Below, in pieces: positions 7,077 to 18,200 of a stretch of DNA of 43,673 bases. The notes under the pieces are model-generated. The model made no database searches. It was not told the origin of the DNA and saw nothing but the letters and a program-made list of their open reading frames with translations. The translations under genes were made by a program, and so were the position numbers. The first letter of the stretch is position 1, and every line of letters starts with the position of its first letter. Source of the stretch: Caldifarciminota bacterium (lineage in GTDB: Bacteria; Hydrothermota; UBA3073; JACQXS01; JAGMCI01); assembly GCA_023129325.1 (NCBI GenBank), contig JAGMCI010000046.1, forward strand, positions 1 through 43,673, read 5' to 3'.

Positions 7077-9127
7077 GACATAAATTAGGGATTCTTTTAA
7101 TTGTCATTGTTTCAGCTATTATTTATGCAAATACATTTAGGAACGAGTTTGTATTTGATGATATTAACTTAATAGTTGAGAACTATGAAATCCGAAAGTT
7201 ATCAAATATTTTTCATTTCTCTTTAATGAAGCAACCTGTTCGTGAGATTACTTTTGCTATTGATTACAGATTATGGAAATTAAATCCATTTGGCTATCAC
7301 TTAACAAATTTAATCTTACATATCCTTTGTTCACTCTTGGTCTATTTTTTTGTTGCAAGTCTCCCAGCCCTTGAGAGGCGGGGGATAATCCGCCTGAGGC
7401 GGACCCGCGCTACAGGAAAAGGTTTCAAATTACAAATTACCAATTATCAATTACCACTAATTACTGCTCTTCTTTTTGCGGCTCATCCCATACATACAGA
7501 AGCTGTAACAGGAATTGCCAATCGAAAAGAATTATTAGCTATGCTCTTTATGATGTTCTCAATTATTCTATATATAAAAAGTAGGGACAGGGCTCACTCC
7601 TATCCACAAGGAGAAAAAAAGAAAAGTCACTTTTCACTTTTTTATATAGGGTCGCTTGTATGCTTTTTGATAGCTCTTTTTTCAAAATTTGTAGCTATAA
7701 TTATTCCCTTTTTGATTCTTGTTTATGAATTATATTTTAATAAAGAGTCAAGGGGTCAGGGGGACGAGGAATCAATCCGCCTGAGGCGGAAAGGAATCGG
7801 GAGAATTTTTTGGCTATTGCCTTATTTTGTGATTCTTTTAGTTGGTATAATATATGGCTCTTTTCATTTTAAAGAAATATTCTGGCAAGCTAAGGCAATA
7901 GGGTTGACTTATGAGAAATATGGAATTTTAATGCTCACAATGTTAAATGCTTTTGGAAAATATTTAAGTCTTTTAGTAATTCCTTATAACTTATGTGCTG
8001 AATATGTGATACAAATGCCACATTCTATTTTTGAGCCAAAGGTAATTGGCTCCCTTTTACTACTTATTATTCTTTTATTTACTATGCTCAAAACTTACAG
8101 GAAAGCAAAGTTTATTTCTTTTGGATTGGCCTGGGTTTTCATTAATTTAATTCCCATATCAAATATAATCCCAACTAATTATCCAGTTGCTGAGAGATAT
8201 ATGTATATACCATCACTTGGATTTTGTCTAATTTTAGGATGGTTGATATGTAAATGTAGGGACAGGGTTCCTGACTGCCGTCAGGCAAGTTATCCCTGTC
8301 CTCGGACAACCGTCCCGCACACAATTGTGTGCGGGATCCCTACATTGATTTTAATGACCATTCTGATTGCTTATTCTATCCTTACAATAATACGAAACAA
8401 TGAATGGCGAAATGCATATACTCTCTGGTCAAAGACAGTAATTCAATCGCCTAACTCTGCTGTAGTTCATAATAATCTTGGAACAGCTTATGATGGGCGA
8501 GGAAATCCTGATAAAGCAATTTATGAATATAAGAAAGCAGTAGAGATTGACCCAAATTATAAGCAAGCACATTATAATTTAGCGGCTTCGTATGCTGACC
8601 GTGGTGATTATGAGGAGGCCTCATATTGGCACGATAAACTAATAAAAATAGACCCTAATTGTTCAAGAGCTTATATTAAAACTGGCAAAGTTATGGTTGA
8701 GTCGGGTAATTTTGGCCAAGCTATCGCTGAATATAAAAAAGCAGAAAATATTGAGCCAAATAATCCAGGGATTAAGATTAGCATGGGCTATATATATGAA
8801 AGAACAGGAAAATACCAAAAAGCTGAAGTTTATTATAAAAAAGCAATTGAAATTGACCCCAAGAATCCGATACCTTATTTTAATCTTGGCAATGTTTATC
8901 GTGAAATAGGAGACTTTAAGGAAGCGATTTTAGTATTTCAGGAAGCTTTAAAGCTCAATCCTTCTCATGCAGAAGCATGGTATAATCTTGGGGTTAGTTA
9001 TGAGCAAATAAAAGATTATAAAAATGCTATTAAGTCATATAAACAATTTTTAAAATACTGGCAGGGTTCTTCTGACCACAGAAAAGCTGTAAGAAGAAAA
9101 ATTGAAGGAATTAAAGAACTTTTTTAA
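7073..9127 (+). CDS. TMTC-like polytopic membrane protein with C-terminal TPRs
   Basis: This 684-residue protein has about ten membrane helices (1-440) followed by six TPR units (about 463-675). Conserved TMTC/GT-C features are 'EFVFDDINLI' near the N-terminus (acidic catalytic-type motif), 'LFAAHPIHTEAVTGIANRKELL' and 'YPVAERYMYIPSLGF'. Such proteins are thought to use polyprenyl-linked sugars to glycosylate exported proteins; with so many secreted proteins nearby this is plausible but inferred. Loops between helices carry repeat inserts in frame: 'IIRLRRT' (7389-7403), 'SIRLRRK' (7776-7790) and a nested set at 8253-8346 encoding 'CRDRVPDCRQASYPCPRTTV'. An AT-rich repeat (about 7425-7455) encodes 'FKLQITNYQLP'. 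It overlaps the preceding gene by ATGA. Confidence 0.8.
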   Translation: MRHKLGILLIVIVSAIIYANTFRNEFVFDDINLIVENYEIRKLSNIFHFSLMKQPVREITFAIDYRLWKLNPFGYHLTNLILHILCSLLVYFFVASLPALERRGIIRLRRTRATGKGFKLQITNYQLPLITALLFAAHPIHTEAVTGIANRKELLAMLFMMFSIILYIKSRDRAHSYPQGEKKKSHFSLFYIGSLVCFLIALFSKFVAIIIPFLILVYELYFNKESRGQGDEESIRLRRKGIGRIFWLLPYFVILLVGIIYGSFHFKEIFWQAKAIGLTYEKYGILMLTMLNAFGKYLSLLVIPYNLCAEYVIQMPHSIFEPKVIGSLLLLIILLFTMLKTYRKAKFISFGLAWVFINLIPISNIIPTNYPVAERYMYIPSLGFCLILGWLICKCRDRVPDCRQASYPCPRTTVPHTIVCGIPTLILMTILIAYSILTIIRNNEWRNAYTLWSKTVIQSPNSAVVHNNLGTAYDGRGNPDKAIYEYKKAVEIDPNYKQAHYNLAASYADRGDYEEASYWHDKLIKIDPNCSRAYIKTGKVMVESGNFGQAIAEYKKAENIEPNNPGIKISMGYIYERTGKYQKAEVYYKKAIEIDPKNPIPYFNLGNVYREIGDFKEAILVFQEALKLNPSHAEAWYNLGVSYEQIKDYKNAIKSYKQFLKYWQGSSDHRKAVRRKIEGIKELF
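7389..7403. repeat. 15-bp palindromic module inside TMTC-like gene
   Basis: TCCGCC-TGA-GGCGGA, read in frame as part of IIRLRRT. The 15-bp module recurs at 7776-7790, 2873-2887, 17814-17828 and 19119-19133, with a split copy at 20568-20615. Confidence 0.85.
7776..7790. repeat. 15-bp palindromic module inside TMTC-like gene
   Basis: Second TCCGCC-TGA-GGCGGA copy in this gene, in the same orientation and reading frame (SIRLRRK), located in a predicted loop between membrane helices. Confidence 0.85.
8253..8346. repeat. Four nested/adjacent palindromes inside TMTC-like gene
   Basis: Outer arms AATGTAGGGA (8253-8262) and TCCCTACATT (8337-8346) enclose two sets. The first is GGACAGGG...CCCTGTCC (8260-8267/8294-8301) around CCTGAC...GTCAGG (8270-8285). 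The second is the perfect 24-bp palindrome TCCCGCACACAA/TTGTGTGCGGGA (8313-8336). The whole block is translated without a stop between two membrane helices. Confidence 0.85.
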
Positions 9128-9131
9128 ATCC

Positions 9132-9173
9132 TTGACAAATATAAAAAATGAGTTAATTATATATAATATACCA
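9132..9173 (+). promoter_or_regulatory. Possible promoter region of giant C25 peptidase gene
   Basis: TTGACA (9132-9137) precedes an AT-rich stretch. The best hexamer at normal spacing is TAATTA (9154-9159); TATAAT at 9162-9167 is too far (24 nt). The string TATAATATACCA (9162-9173) is also found upstream of the second C25 gene (21581-21592). The leader has a Shine-Dalgarno sequence AAAGGGGG (9204-9211). Confidence 0.4.
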
Positions 9174-9215
9174 AATTATTTTTCATACTAAATATTTAAG
9201 ATTAAAGGGGGTAAA

Positions 9216-12200
9216 ATGAAGTATAAATTTTTAATCTTTTCATTACTTTTCTGCCTGCTCCGTCCCGCTTCGCTTGTCGGAACGGGGACGGCCCGCTTCG
9301 CCGAAGCTCCAGCGAGGCGAGCAAGGCAGGTATCAAGTTATCCGTCAGCTGACGGATTAGCTGGTGAAATTAAGCATACTATTGAGTTTCAGACTTCTGG
9401 CCTGACCTTCTCAAGTCAAAAGGGCTACGATATAGTTCAGTTAAAAGGATACGGCGTAACCTCTGAAATTGGCTCTCCTATGCTTCCCCTATCAGTTCTC
9501 CATGTTCTTATTCCCCCGGGCTCGGAAGTTACAAGAGTTGAGATAGTTTCAAAAGACAGTGAAGTTCTACCTGGCGAATACACAATTTATCCAGCACAAC
9601 CCTTACAACCTATATCATCAAATAAGAAAGAGATTAAGTGGGTAGAACCTGATAAGAAGGTCTATTCTCAAGCCACCTCTTATCCAGAAGAGATAATTAT
9701 ATGTTCTGGAACAGGGACAATGGGGGGCTACAGGATTGCGGGATTATTAGTCAGGCCTTTACAGTATATTCCAAGTCAAAAGAAGCTCATCTTTCACACG
9801 AAAATAAGATTTAAGATTATTTATGAAGAAAATGTATGTCCTGTGACTCCAAAGACCGAATCTCAAAGGAAAATATTTGGTGATATGGTTAAGCCTCTTG
9901 TTATGAATCCTCTTGCTATTTCAATATGGGCGCCTCCTCTCGCACATCAATTCAGGAGTCTAACTCTCACGCCAGATACAGTTGAGTATGTTATTATTAC
10001 TGATTCAACCTCTTATGGGTCATATTTTCAGCCTCTTGTTGATTGGAAGACAAAGAAAGGAATACCTTCAAAAATTGTTGATTTGTTATGGATTTATTCT
10101 AATTATTCTGGTGATAATCAGGAGCGCATAAGAAACTTTATTATAGATGCAGTTAACTCGTGGGGCACTATCTGGATACTCCTCGGAGGGGATACAGATG
10201 TATTGCCTGAGAGGAAGACATGGTGTATGTCCGCTGGTGGTGGCTGGCTTGATACTATACCAAGTGATTTATATTATTCTGATTTAGATGGGAGTTGGGA
10301 TGCAGACGGTGATGGAGTTTATGGCGAGATTGAGGATGGGGTTGATATGTATTCTGATGTCTGGATTGGCAGAGCAAGTATAAATACTTTACAAGAATGT
10401 AGCACATTTGTTAATAAAATCTTCATTTATGAAAAGAATCCGCCAGTGTATCAGAAAAAGGAGCTTTTACTTGGCGAATATCTTTTTGGTAGTAATTGGG
10501 GTGAGTGGGTTAATGACTCAATAGCTGACCTTACTCCTTCTGGTTACACAATTTCCAAACTATACGAATCGCAGGGCAATTTAAATGCAAGTGCTGTTTT
10601 AGATTCAATTGAGGCTGGCTACCATTTTATCCATCATGCCGCTCATGGAAATGTTAATGTAATATCAACTGGTTCTGATGCCATATACAATGCAGACCTT
10701 GATTCTTTAACAAATGGAAATCTCTTGCCAATTTATGTTGCTATATCCTGTTTACCTGGTGCATTTGATTTTGATTGTTATGCTGAGCACTTTGTGAACA
10801 ATCCAAATGGAGGAGGAGTAGCAGCTTGTATGAATTCAAGATTTGGCTGGGGTTCTTATACAGGGATGGGACCTTCAGAATATCTGGATATATCATTTTT
10901 TGAACAGCTATTTAGTTATAATATTTACAAAATTGGTATGACTCTTGGTAAAGGGAATGCTGTTTACATACCCCAGGCTTATTCTGACCCTTATTATAGA
11001 TGGTGTATATATGAGCTTACTTTGTTTGGAGACCCGGAACTCCCGATGTGGACACAGGAGCCAGGAAGTTTAATTGTTACCCATAACCCGGTAATACCAA
11101 TAGGAATGACTACTTTTCAAGTAACTGTCAACAACACTGGCAAGGCATCTGTTGAGAGCGCTTATGTTTGTTTATTAAAAGATGGAGAAGTCTATGAAAG
11201 AGATTATACTGATGCGAGCGGTAATGTAACTTTGCTCTTATCTCCTCCACCTGCTTCTATTGGAAGTCTTTATGTGACAGTGACAAAAAGTAATTATAAG
11301 CCTTATGAAGGAGGAGCTTTAGTTATATCACCGAGTGGGCCATATCTTGTTTATGACCACTATACAATAATTGATACGCTTGAAGATAACGATAGTCTTG
11401 TTGATGCTGGTGAATCAATTGAATTGCCTGTAACAATTCATAATGTTGGGCAGGATACAGCATACGGGGTAAGTGTAATCTTGAGGACAGAAGACTCATA
11501 TACAACGATAACTGATTCTTTAGAAGATTATGGTGACATTCTCCCGGGTTCTTGCAGAGTCTCTGTTGAGGATTTTGATTTTGATGTAGATAACACCTGC
11601 CCAAATAATCATACAATTTATTTTACTCTTGAGATGAAAGACATAAATGACTCAACCTGGACATCTACTTTTACTATACCAGTTCCAACTCCAATATTAA
11701 AGCTTTATTCTTATATAATTGATGACGATGTTGTAGGAGAAAGTTCAGGCAATGATGATGGGGTCCCTAATCCTGATGAGACTATTGAGCTAAAAGTTAC
11801 TTTAAAGAACACAGGACCAGAGGATGCAAGTGGAGTTGGTGCAATCTTATCTACCACTGATCCTTATATTACGATGATTGACACAATAGAAGATTTTGGT
11901 TCAATACCAGCTTCAGATACTGTAACTTCATTTGATGATTTTGATTTCTTTATTCATTCAGATTGTCCAAAGGACCATAATGTCACATTTTACTTAAATA
12001 TCTGGGATGATGACCCAGCATCAAAGGATTGGGTTGATTCACTAAAAATTATGGTCTGGTTTCCCGGGGAAGTGCTTGTTGTCAAGGATGGTGAGTCTGA
12101 CTTACTTCATTATTTTACTGATGTCCTTGATAGTTTAAATAAAAGTTATGATGTAAGAAGCCCAACGCAAATTGATAGTTCATTTCTTAAATTATATAGT

Positions 12201-15200
12201 ATAGTAATTTGGTTTACTGGCTACAGCTTTCCGACTCTGACATCTACTGACCAGCAAAATCTTATTTCTTATCTTGATTGTGGGGGTAATTTATTTATAA
12301 CAGGACAGGATATAGGCTGGGACATAGGAGGTACTTATTTCTATAATAATTATCTTCATGCAAATTATATAAGTGATGATAGTTATATATACACACTCTA
12401 TGGTGTAGCAGGTGATGAAATTGGAGATGGATTAACGATTAGCATCTCTGGTGGGGATGGGGCAAATAATCAAGAATATCCATCAGTAATATCTGCAAAA
12501 CCTGAGGCAGATTCTGTATTCAAATATTCTGGCGATGGGTATGGGGCAATAAAGTATGAAGGTGACTATAGAGTAGTTTACTTTGCATTTGGATATGAGG
12601 CAATAAATAACTTTACTGACAGGAAGGAAGTTATAGAGAGAATCTTGAACTGGCTTGAGAGAGGTCCTCTAATAAGAGATGTCTCTGTAAGTCCACAGTA
12701 TACACAACCAGAAAGCACAGTTATAATAAATGCAACAATAACAGACCCTGATAGTGTTCTCTGGGCGCTTACAGAGATTGAGTCACCTGATGAGCTAATT
12801 CAGGATTCAGTGTGGCTTTATGATGACGGAGCACATAATGATGGCATGGCTGGTGATAATGTATATGGAAATAGCTGGATTACTCTTGCGAGTCCTATGG
12901 ATTATCTGATTGATATTTTAGCTATGGATAATGATTCTAATCTCACTATAAAGAATAATGCGAGCTGGTTTACCACTATTCCACCACCAGACATAGAGAT
13001 AAATCCAGATTCACTTGGTGCAGAATTAGAGATGGGGGACACTACCTCTCAGATTTTGACTATCAAGAATATTGGTGGTGATACACTTACATTTAATATT
13101 CTTGAATCTTCCACATCACTTGATTTAAATCTACAAGTATTAGAGGCCACTTTTAGAAAAAAGAGTAAGAAAATTGAGAAACACGCGAATACTCCTGATG
13201 ATGCATCAAATGTCTATAAGCTTCCAAAAGTTAGACTTGTAAAGGGGACACCAGGACCCTTTTCTCCCGGTGAGGACACAATTTATTATGATGATGGGAT
13301 TATTTATTACTATTCATATGATTATACTTACTGGGCACAAAGATTTACTCCTCCGCAGGGATGTAAAATAATTGGGGCTCTGGTTATGACTTACATGACA
13401 GGTGCTCCTTGCAGCCTATTTGTATGGGATGATGACGGAGGGTTACCCGGAAACATTGTTGCTGGTCCTTATGCTTATACTGCTGGAGATTTAGTCTGGA
13501 CTCGAGTTGATATACCTATAGAATATATTGATAATAATGATTTCTGGATTGGAATTTATGCACCAAATCAACCTTACCAGGTTTTTGATGAGACCTGTGA
13601 TGCTGGAAGGACCTACGGGTCTAACGATGGAATAAATTGGTATCAATATTCGGTTGCTGGGGATGTAATGATAAGAGTTCTTGTAGATTATGAATACGAT
13701 GTAATCCTATGGTTATCTGAGAATCCAACCGAAGGTACAGTCCCACCTGGAGATAGTATGAATATACTTATTTCTTATAATGCTACAGGACTTACGCCTG
13801 ATTCTACTTATTATGCATTTCTTAAAATAAATTCTAATGACCCTTATGAGCCTGTGGTTTCTGTGCCTTGCACTTTGAGAGTGATTCCACCAGATTATTA
13901 TGTTGAAGTAACACCGGAAATCCAGGACTTGATTAGCTTTACAGGAGACACAGTCTGGTATTCATTAAATGTGAGAAATAGAGGTTTAAATGATGATTCG
14001 TATGATTTAACTGCAACTGGAAATAACTGGACTACTACTATTTGGGATTCACTTGGGACCACAGAGATTACAAATACTGGTTTAATTCTTCAAGGTCAAT
14101 CAGTTAATATAGTTATCAAGGTTGAAATTTCAGAGACAGCAGGAAATGGTGAAATAGATACAGTAATGGTATATGCTACATCAACCGGAGAACCAACTAC
14201 TTCTGATTACGGTGAAATAAGGACAACTGCTCAAGCAATGTATTCAATACCCTGGCAGGATGGATTTGAACAGGGAGTTAATAAATGGGTATTATCCGGG
14301 ACCGGGAACTGGGCAATTTATGCTGGAACAGGACAGTATGGGACAGGCGGTGCTTATGAAGGTGATTCAGTGATGGTAATGACTTGTGCAACAAGTGGCA
14401 CTTATTCCTGGTCTTATGCAGATGCTTATTTTAAGCTTGCAGGAGAGAGTAATGTTTTTGTTGATTATTATTGGAGAACATATAGTCTTTACGCCAGTGA
14501 AAGCGAGGGCATTTGGCTTGATATTTATGATGGGAGCTGGCACCTGGGAGTTGATTCACTTACTGGAAGTGATACTGACTGGCAGAATGTGCACTTAAAT
14601 TTATCTGGTTATAATATGATAAATGGCTTTATAGTCAGGTTCAGGGCATATATGAACTATAATGAATCATCAGATGTCGCTTATGTTGACAAGGTCAAGG
14701 TCTATACGCCTGGCCTTGGCTCAGTAGCAGGAACAGTGACTGATGCAGGAACATCTTTGCCTATCCAGGATGCGGTTGTCGGGGTTGAAGGCACAGGATT
14801 GTCTGATACAACAGATGTAAATGGGGAATATCAGGTTAACAATATTGAAGTTGGTGTATATGATGTAAGTTGCACAGCGACTGGCTATTTACCAAGGACA
14901 GAGCACAATGTAACAGTTCTCATAAATGACACGACGATAGTTGATTTCGCAATGACTGCACCAGATATAGTGATAAATCCAGACACCTTAGGTTCAGTTT
15001 CAGTGCCTGATGACACGACCTATCAGATAATGAGAATCTCAAATCTCGGCACCGATACACTTGTGTTTAATATTCTTGAGTCAGAAACACCTCTGAGATA
15101 TGCAAAAGTTATTTCAAAAGCGTTTAGGACGACTGACAGGAATTTTAAGAAAAATATAGAACCAATACCTAATTCAAGTTTGTTCAGCAAAGAAGCGCTT

Positions 15201-18200
15201 TTTCAAAGACTCAGACTTTCAAGCCCAATTTCGTCTGTTAAACCAACAGGTACTTTATCACCGCCATCTGGCACATGGGAGCTACTATTGGAAGACCCTG
15301 ATGAACCAGAAAATACTTACGATTTGCACGAACTTTATGCTCAACACAGCACTGACGAACTATACTTTAAAATAACGACTTATCAGCCATGGACTGACCC
15401 AGATAACGATATACTTGCAGTTATATACTTGGATACTGACCAGGACTCAAGCACAGGATATAATTCAAGCTATGGCTATAATATGAATGATATTGGTGCT
15501 GAATATGCAATTCTCTTTGGTATTGGATACTCAGATTTATGGAAATGGAACTCGGTCAGTGAAGAGTTTGAGTATTATGGTCCACTTTCTTATTTGAATT
15601 TGCCCTGGAATTCAGATTCTGCTGAAGCCGGAGTTTTTATTAGCGATATTAGTGGATATAAGACTGCCCTCAATCCTATAGACATACTAACTGAGTTTTA
15701 TGACCTTTATAGCTATTACATAGATTATGCACCTGATTCAACGTGCGGACATGTAACTTATCCGAGCGGCATTGATTGGCTTTCAGAAGACCCAACACAA
15801 GGAATAGTTCCGCCTGGTGATTCTATTGATATACTTATTTCTTATGATGCAGTTGGGCTTTCTATGGATTCTACTTATTATGCATTCCTTAAAATAAATT
15901 CTAATGACCCTGATGAACCTATTATCTCTATTCCCTGCAGTCTTCATATTATGGGGATGCCTGTTCTTAGTTATTATAGCCACACAATTGATGATGATTC
16001 TTTTGGTGAAAGCAGTGGAGATGGAGATGGTATCCCAGAGGCAGGCGAAACCATAGAACTGCCAGTTACTTTAATTAATACAGGGACTGATTCTGCTTAC
16101 AAGGTAATAAGTGTGATTTCAAACTCTAATGAGTGGGTTACTTTAATTGATACTATAGAGGAATTTGGAGCTCTACCACCGGGAACCACAGGCACAACGC
16201 TTGATGATTATGTGTTCTCTATTGACTCTGAATGTCCGGATAATGAGACAGCCACATTTATATTATCAATAATTGATACAACAGGCTATTCATGGGTTGA
16301 TAGCTTTAATGTTATCTTAAGGCACTTTAGTGTGATTTCAGGCAAAATTACTGATAAGGCAACAGGTGATGGTATTCTTGGAGCAATTGTTAGTTATACA
16401 GGTCCCATAAATGGAGCTGATACTACTGATTTAGGTGGCAATTATGAGATTACTAATTTGCCTGGTGGCACATATACTCTTATAGCGAGTGCATCTGGAT
16501 TCTTGGACTCAAAACCAGTCACAGCACCTGTACCTCCTGATACTGATGTCTTTTTTGCCCTTGGTGCTCCTGATATAAAGGTGATACCCGATAGCCTTAA
16601 TGCAATATTGGTCATAGGTGATACTACTTCACAAGTAATGAAAATTAGCAACTCAGGCTCTGATACACTTACATTTAATATATTTGAAAGTGTAAGGACA
16701 GGAAACATCTCTCCCAAAAAGGTTAAAACATATTATCAGAGAAGGCATTACTCTGTTGAGGGTAAGGATTTCTACTCACCAAGAGTAGGGGCAGGGTTTA
16801 CCTCTGGTGGAACAGGCTTCCAGCCTGTAAAAGCACACAGCCAGGATGGCTGTGCCACCAAACCGCAAGGTTTGCCCCACGCTGAAAGCACTCCATTACA
16901 AAGTATCCTCTTTTCCGACGATATGGAAAGTGGAATAGGAGACTGGACAACTATTGATTATTCAGGAAATGGCAACCTCTGGCATCAAGTTAGTTCTCAT
17001 CTTTATGTTGACCCAGCTTATCATTCTCCAACCCATTCGTGGTGGTGTGGGATTGATAGTACGGGAAATTATAATAGTGGAAGTGCTGTCACAAATGCTC
17101 TTGTTTCACCTTCTCTTAATTTGGCTGGTTATGATTCTGTTAAATTTAGTTTCTGGGAATATTATCAAACAGAACTTACATGGGATATTGTTGAAATTCA
17201 TATTTCTACTGATGGTATAAACTGGACTCCACTACGTTCAGGAACATCAGGTAATAGTGGTATCTGGGTTGAGACACGCTTTGATATTAGTTCCTATATA
17301 GATAATATTATTAAATTAAGATTTTATTTTGATACTCAAGACGGTTACCAAAATAATTATTATGGCTGGCTTATTGACGATGTGTCAGTAACAGGATATG
17401 GGGGTGGGGTAGATTGGTTATCTGAAGAGCCACAAGAAGGTGCTATTCCACCAGATGATTCAATTGATGTGATTGTGTCTTATAATACCCAATGGCTAAT
17501 GCCCGATTCAACCTACAGAGTAATGCTTAATATAAATTCTAATGACCTGGATGAGAAAGTTGTCTATATACCTGTGAGCCTGCAGGTAATTTATCCATCC
17601 GGAGATATATTACCAGTTGTAATTACTAATCCTCTGGATACTGTTTATGTTGATTCAACTTATACACTTCAGGCATTAGTGACCAACCAAGGAAGTAATA
17701 TGGTAGATTTTCCTGTTATCTGTATAATAGATACTTCAGATAACTTAATTTACGCTGACACTCAATATGTATCTGATATAAATGGTGGAGATACTCTTCT
17801 TGTAACTTTCCAATCCGCCTCAGGCGGATGGGCTGTCCCTTCGCCAAGAACGGATTACAGGATTCGGGTTATTACACTGTTTTCAAATGATACTATCCCC
17901 TCAAATGATACCCTTTCAGTTATTATACATGAATATAACGACTCACCTGTGGTCTCCGGGTTTGCTTATATTGTATTCCCTGAAGACTCATTTTATACAA
18001 TCAACCTCAATAATTATGTATTTGATACAGATGACCCTGATTCAGAACTCAGCTGGGATTACGAAATAGCCGGAATTGCAAAAAAGAATAAAGGAGTCCC
18101 AGTTTTGGAGTGTCCCGCACATAGAACTATGTGCGGGATTGTTGCCTGCCTCGCCTATTGCGAGTCAAGGCGGGCGTGCAAAATCACCGATTTTGCACTC

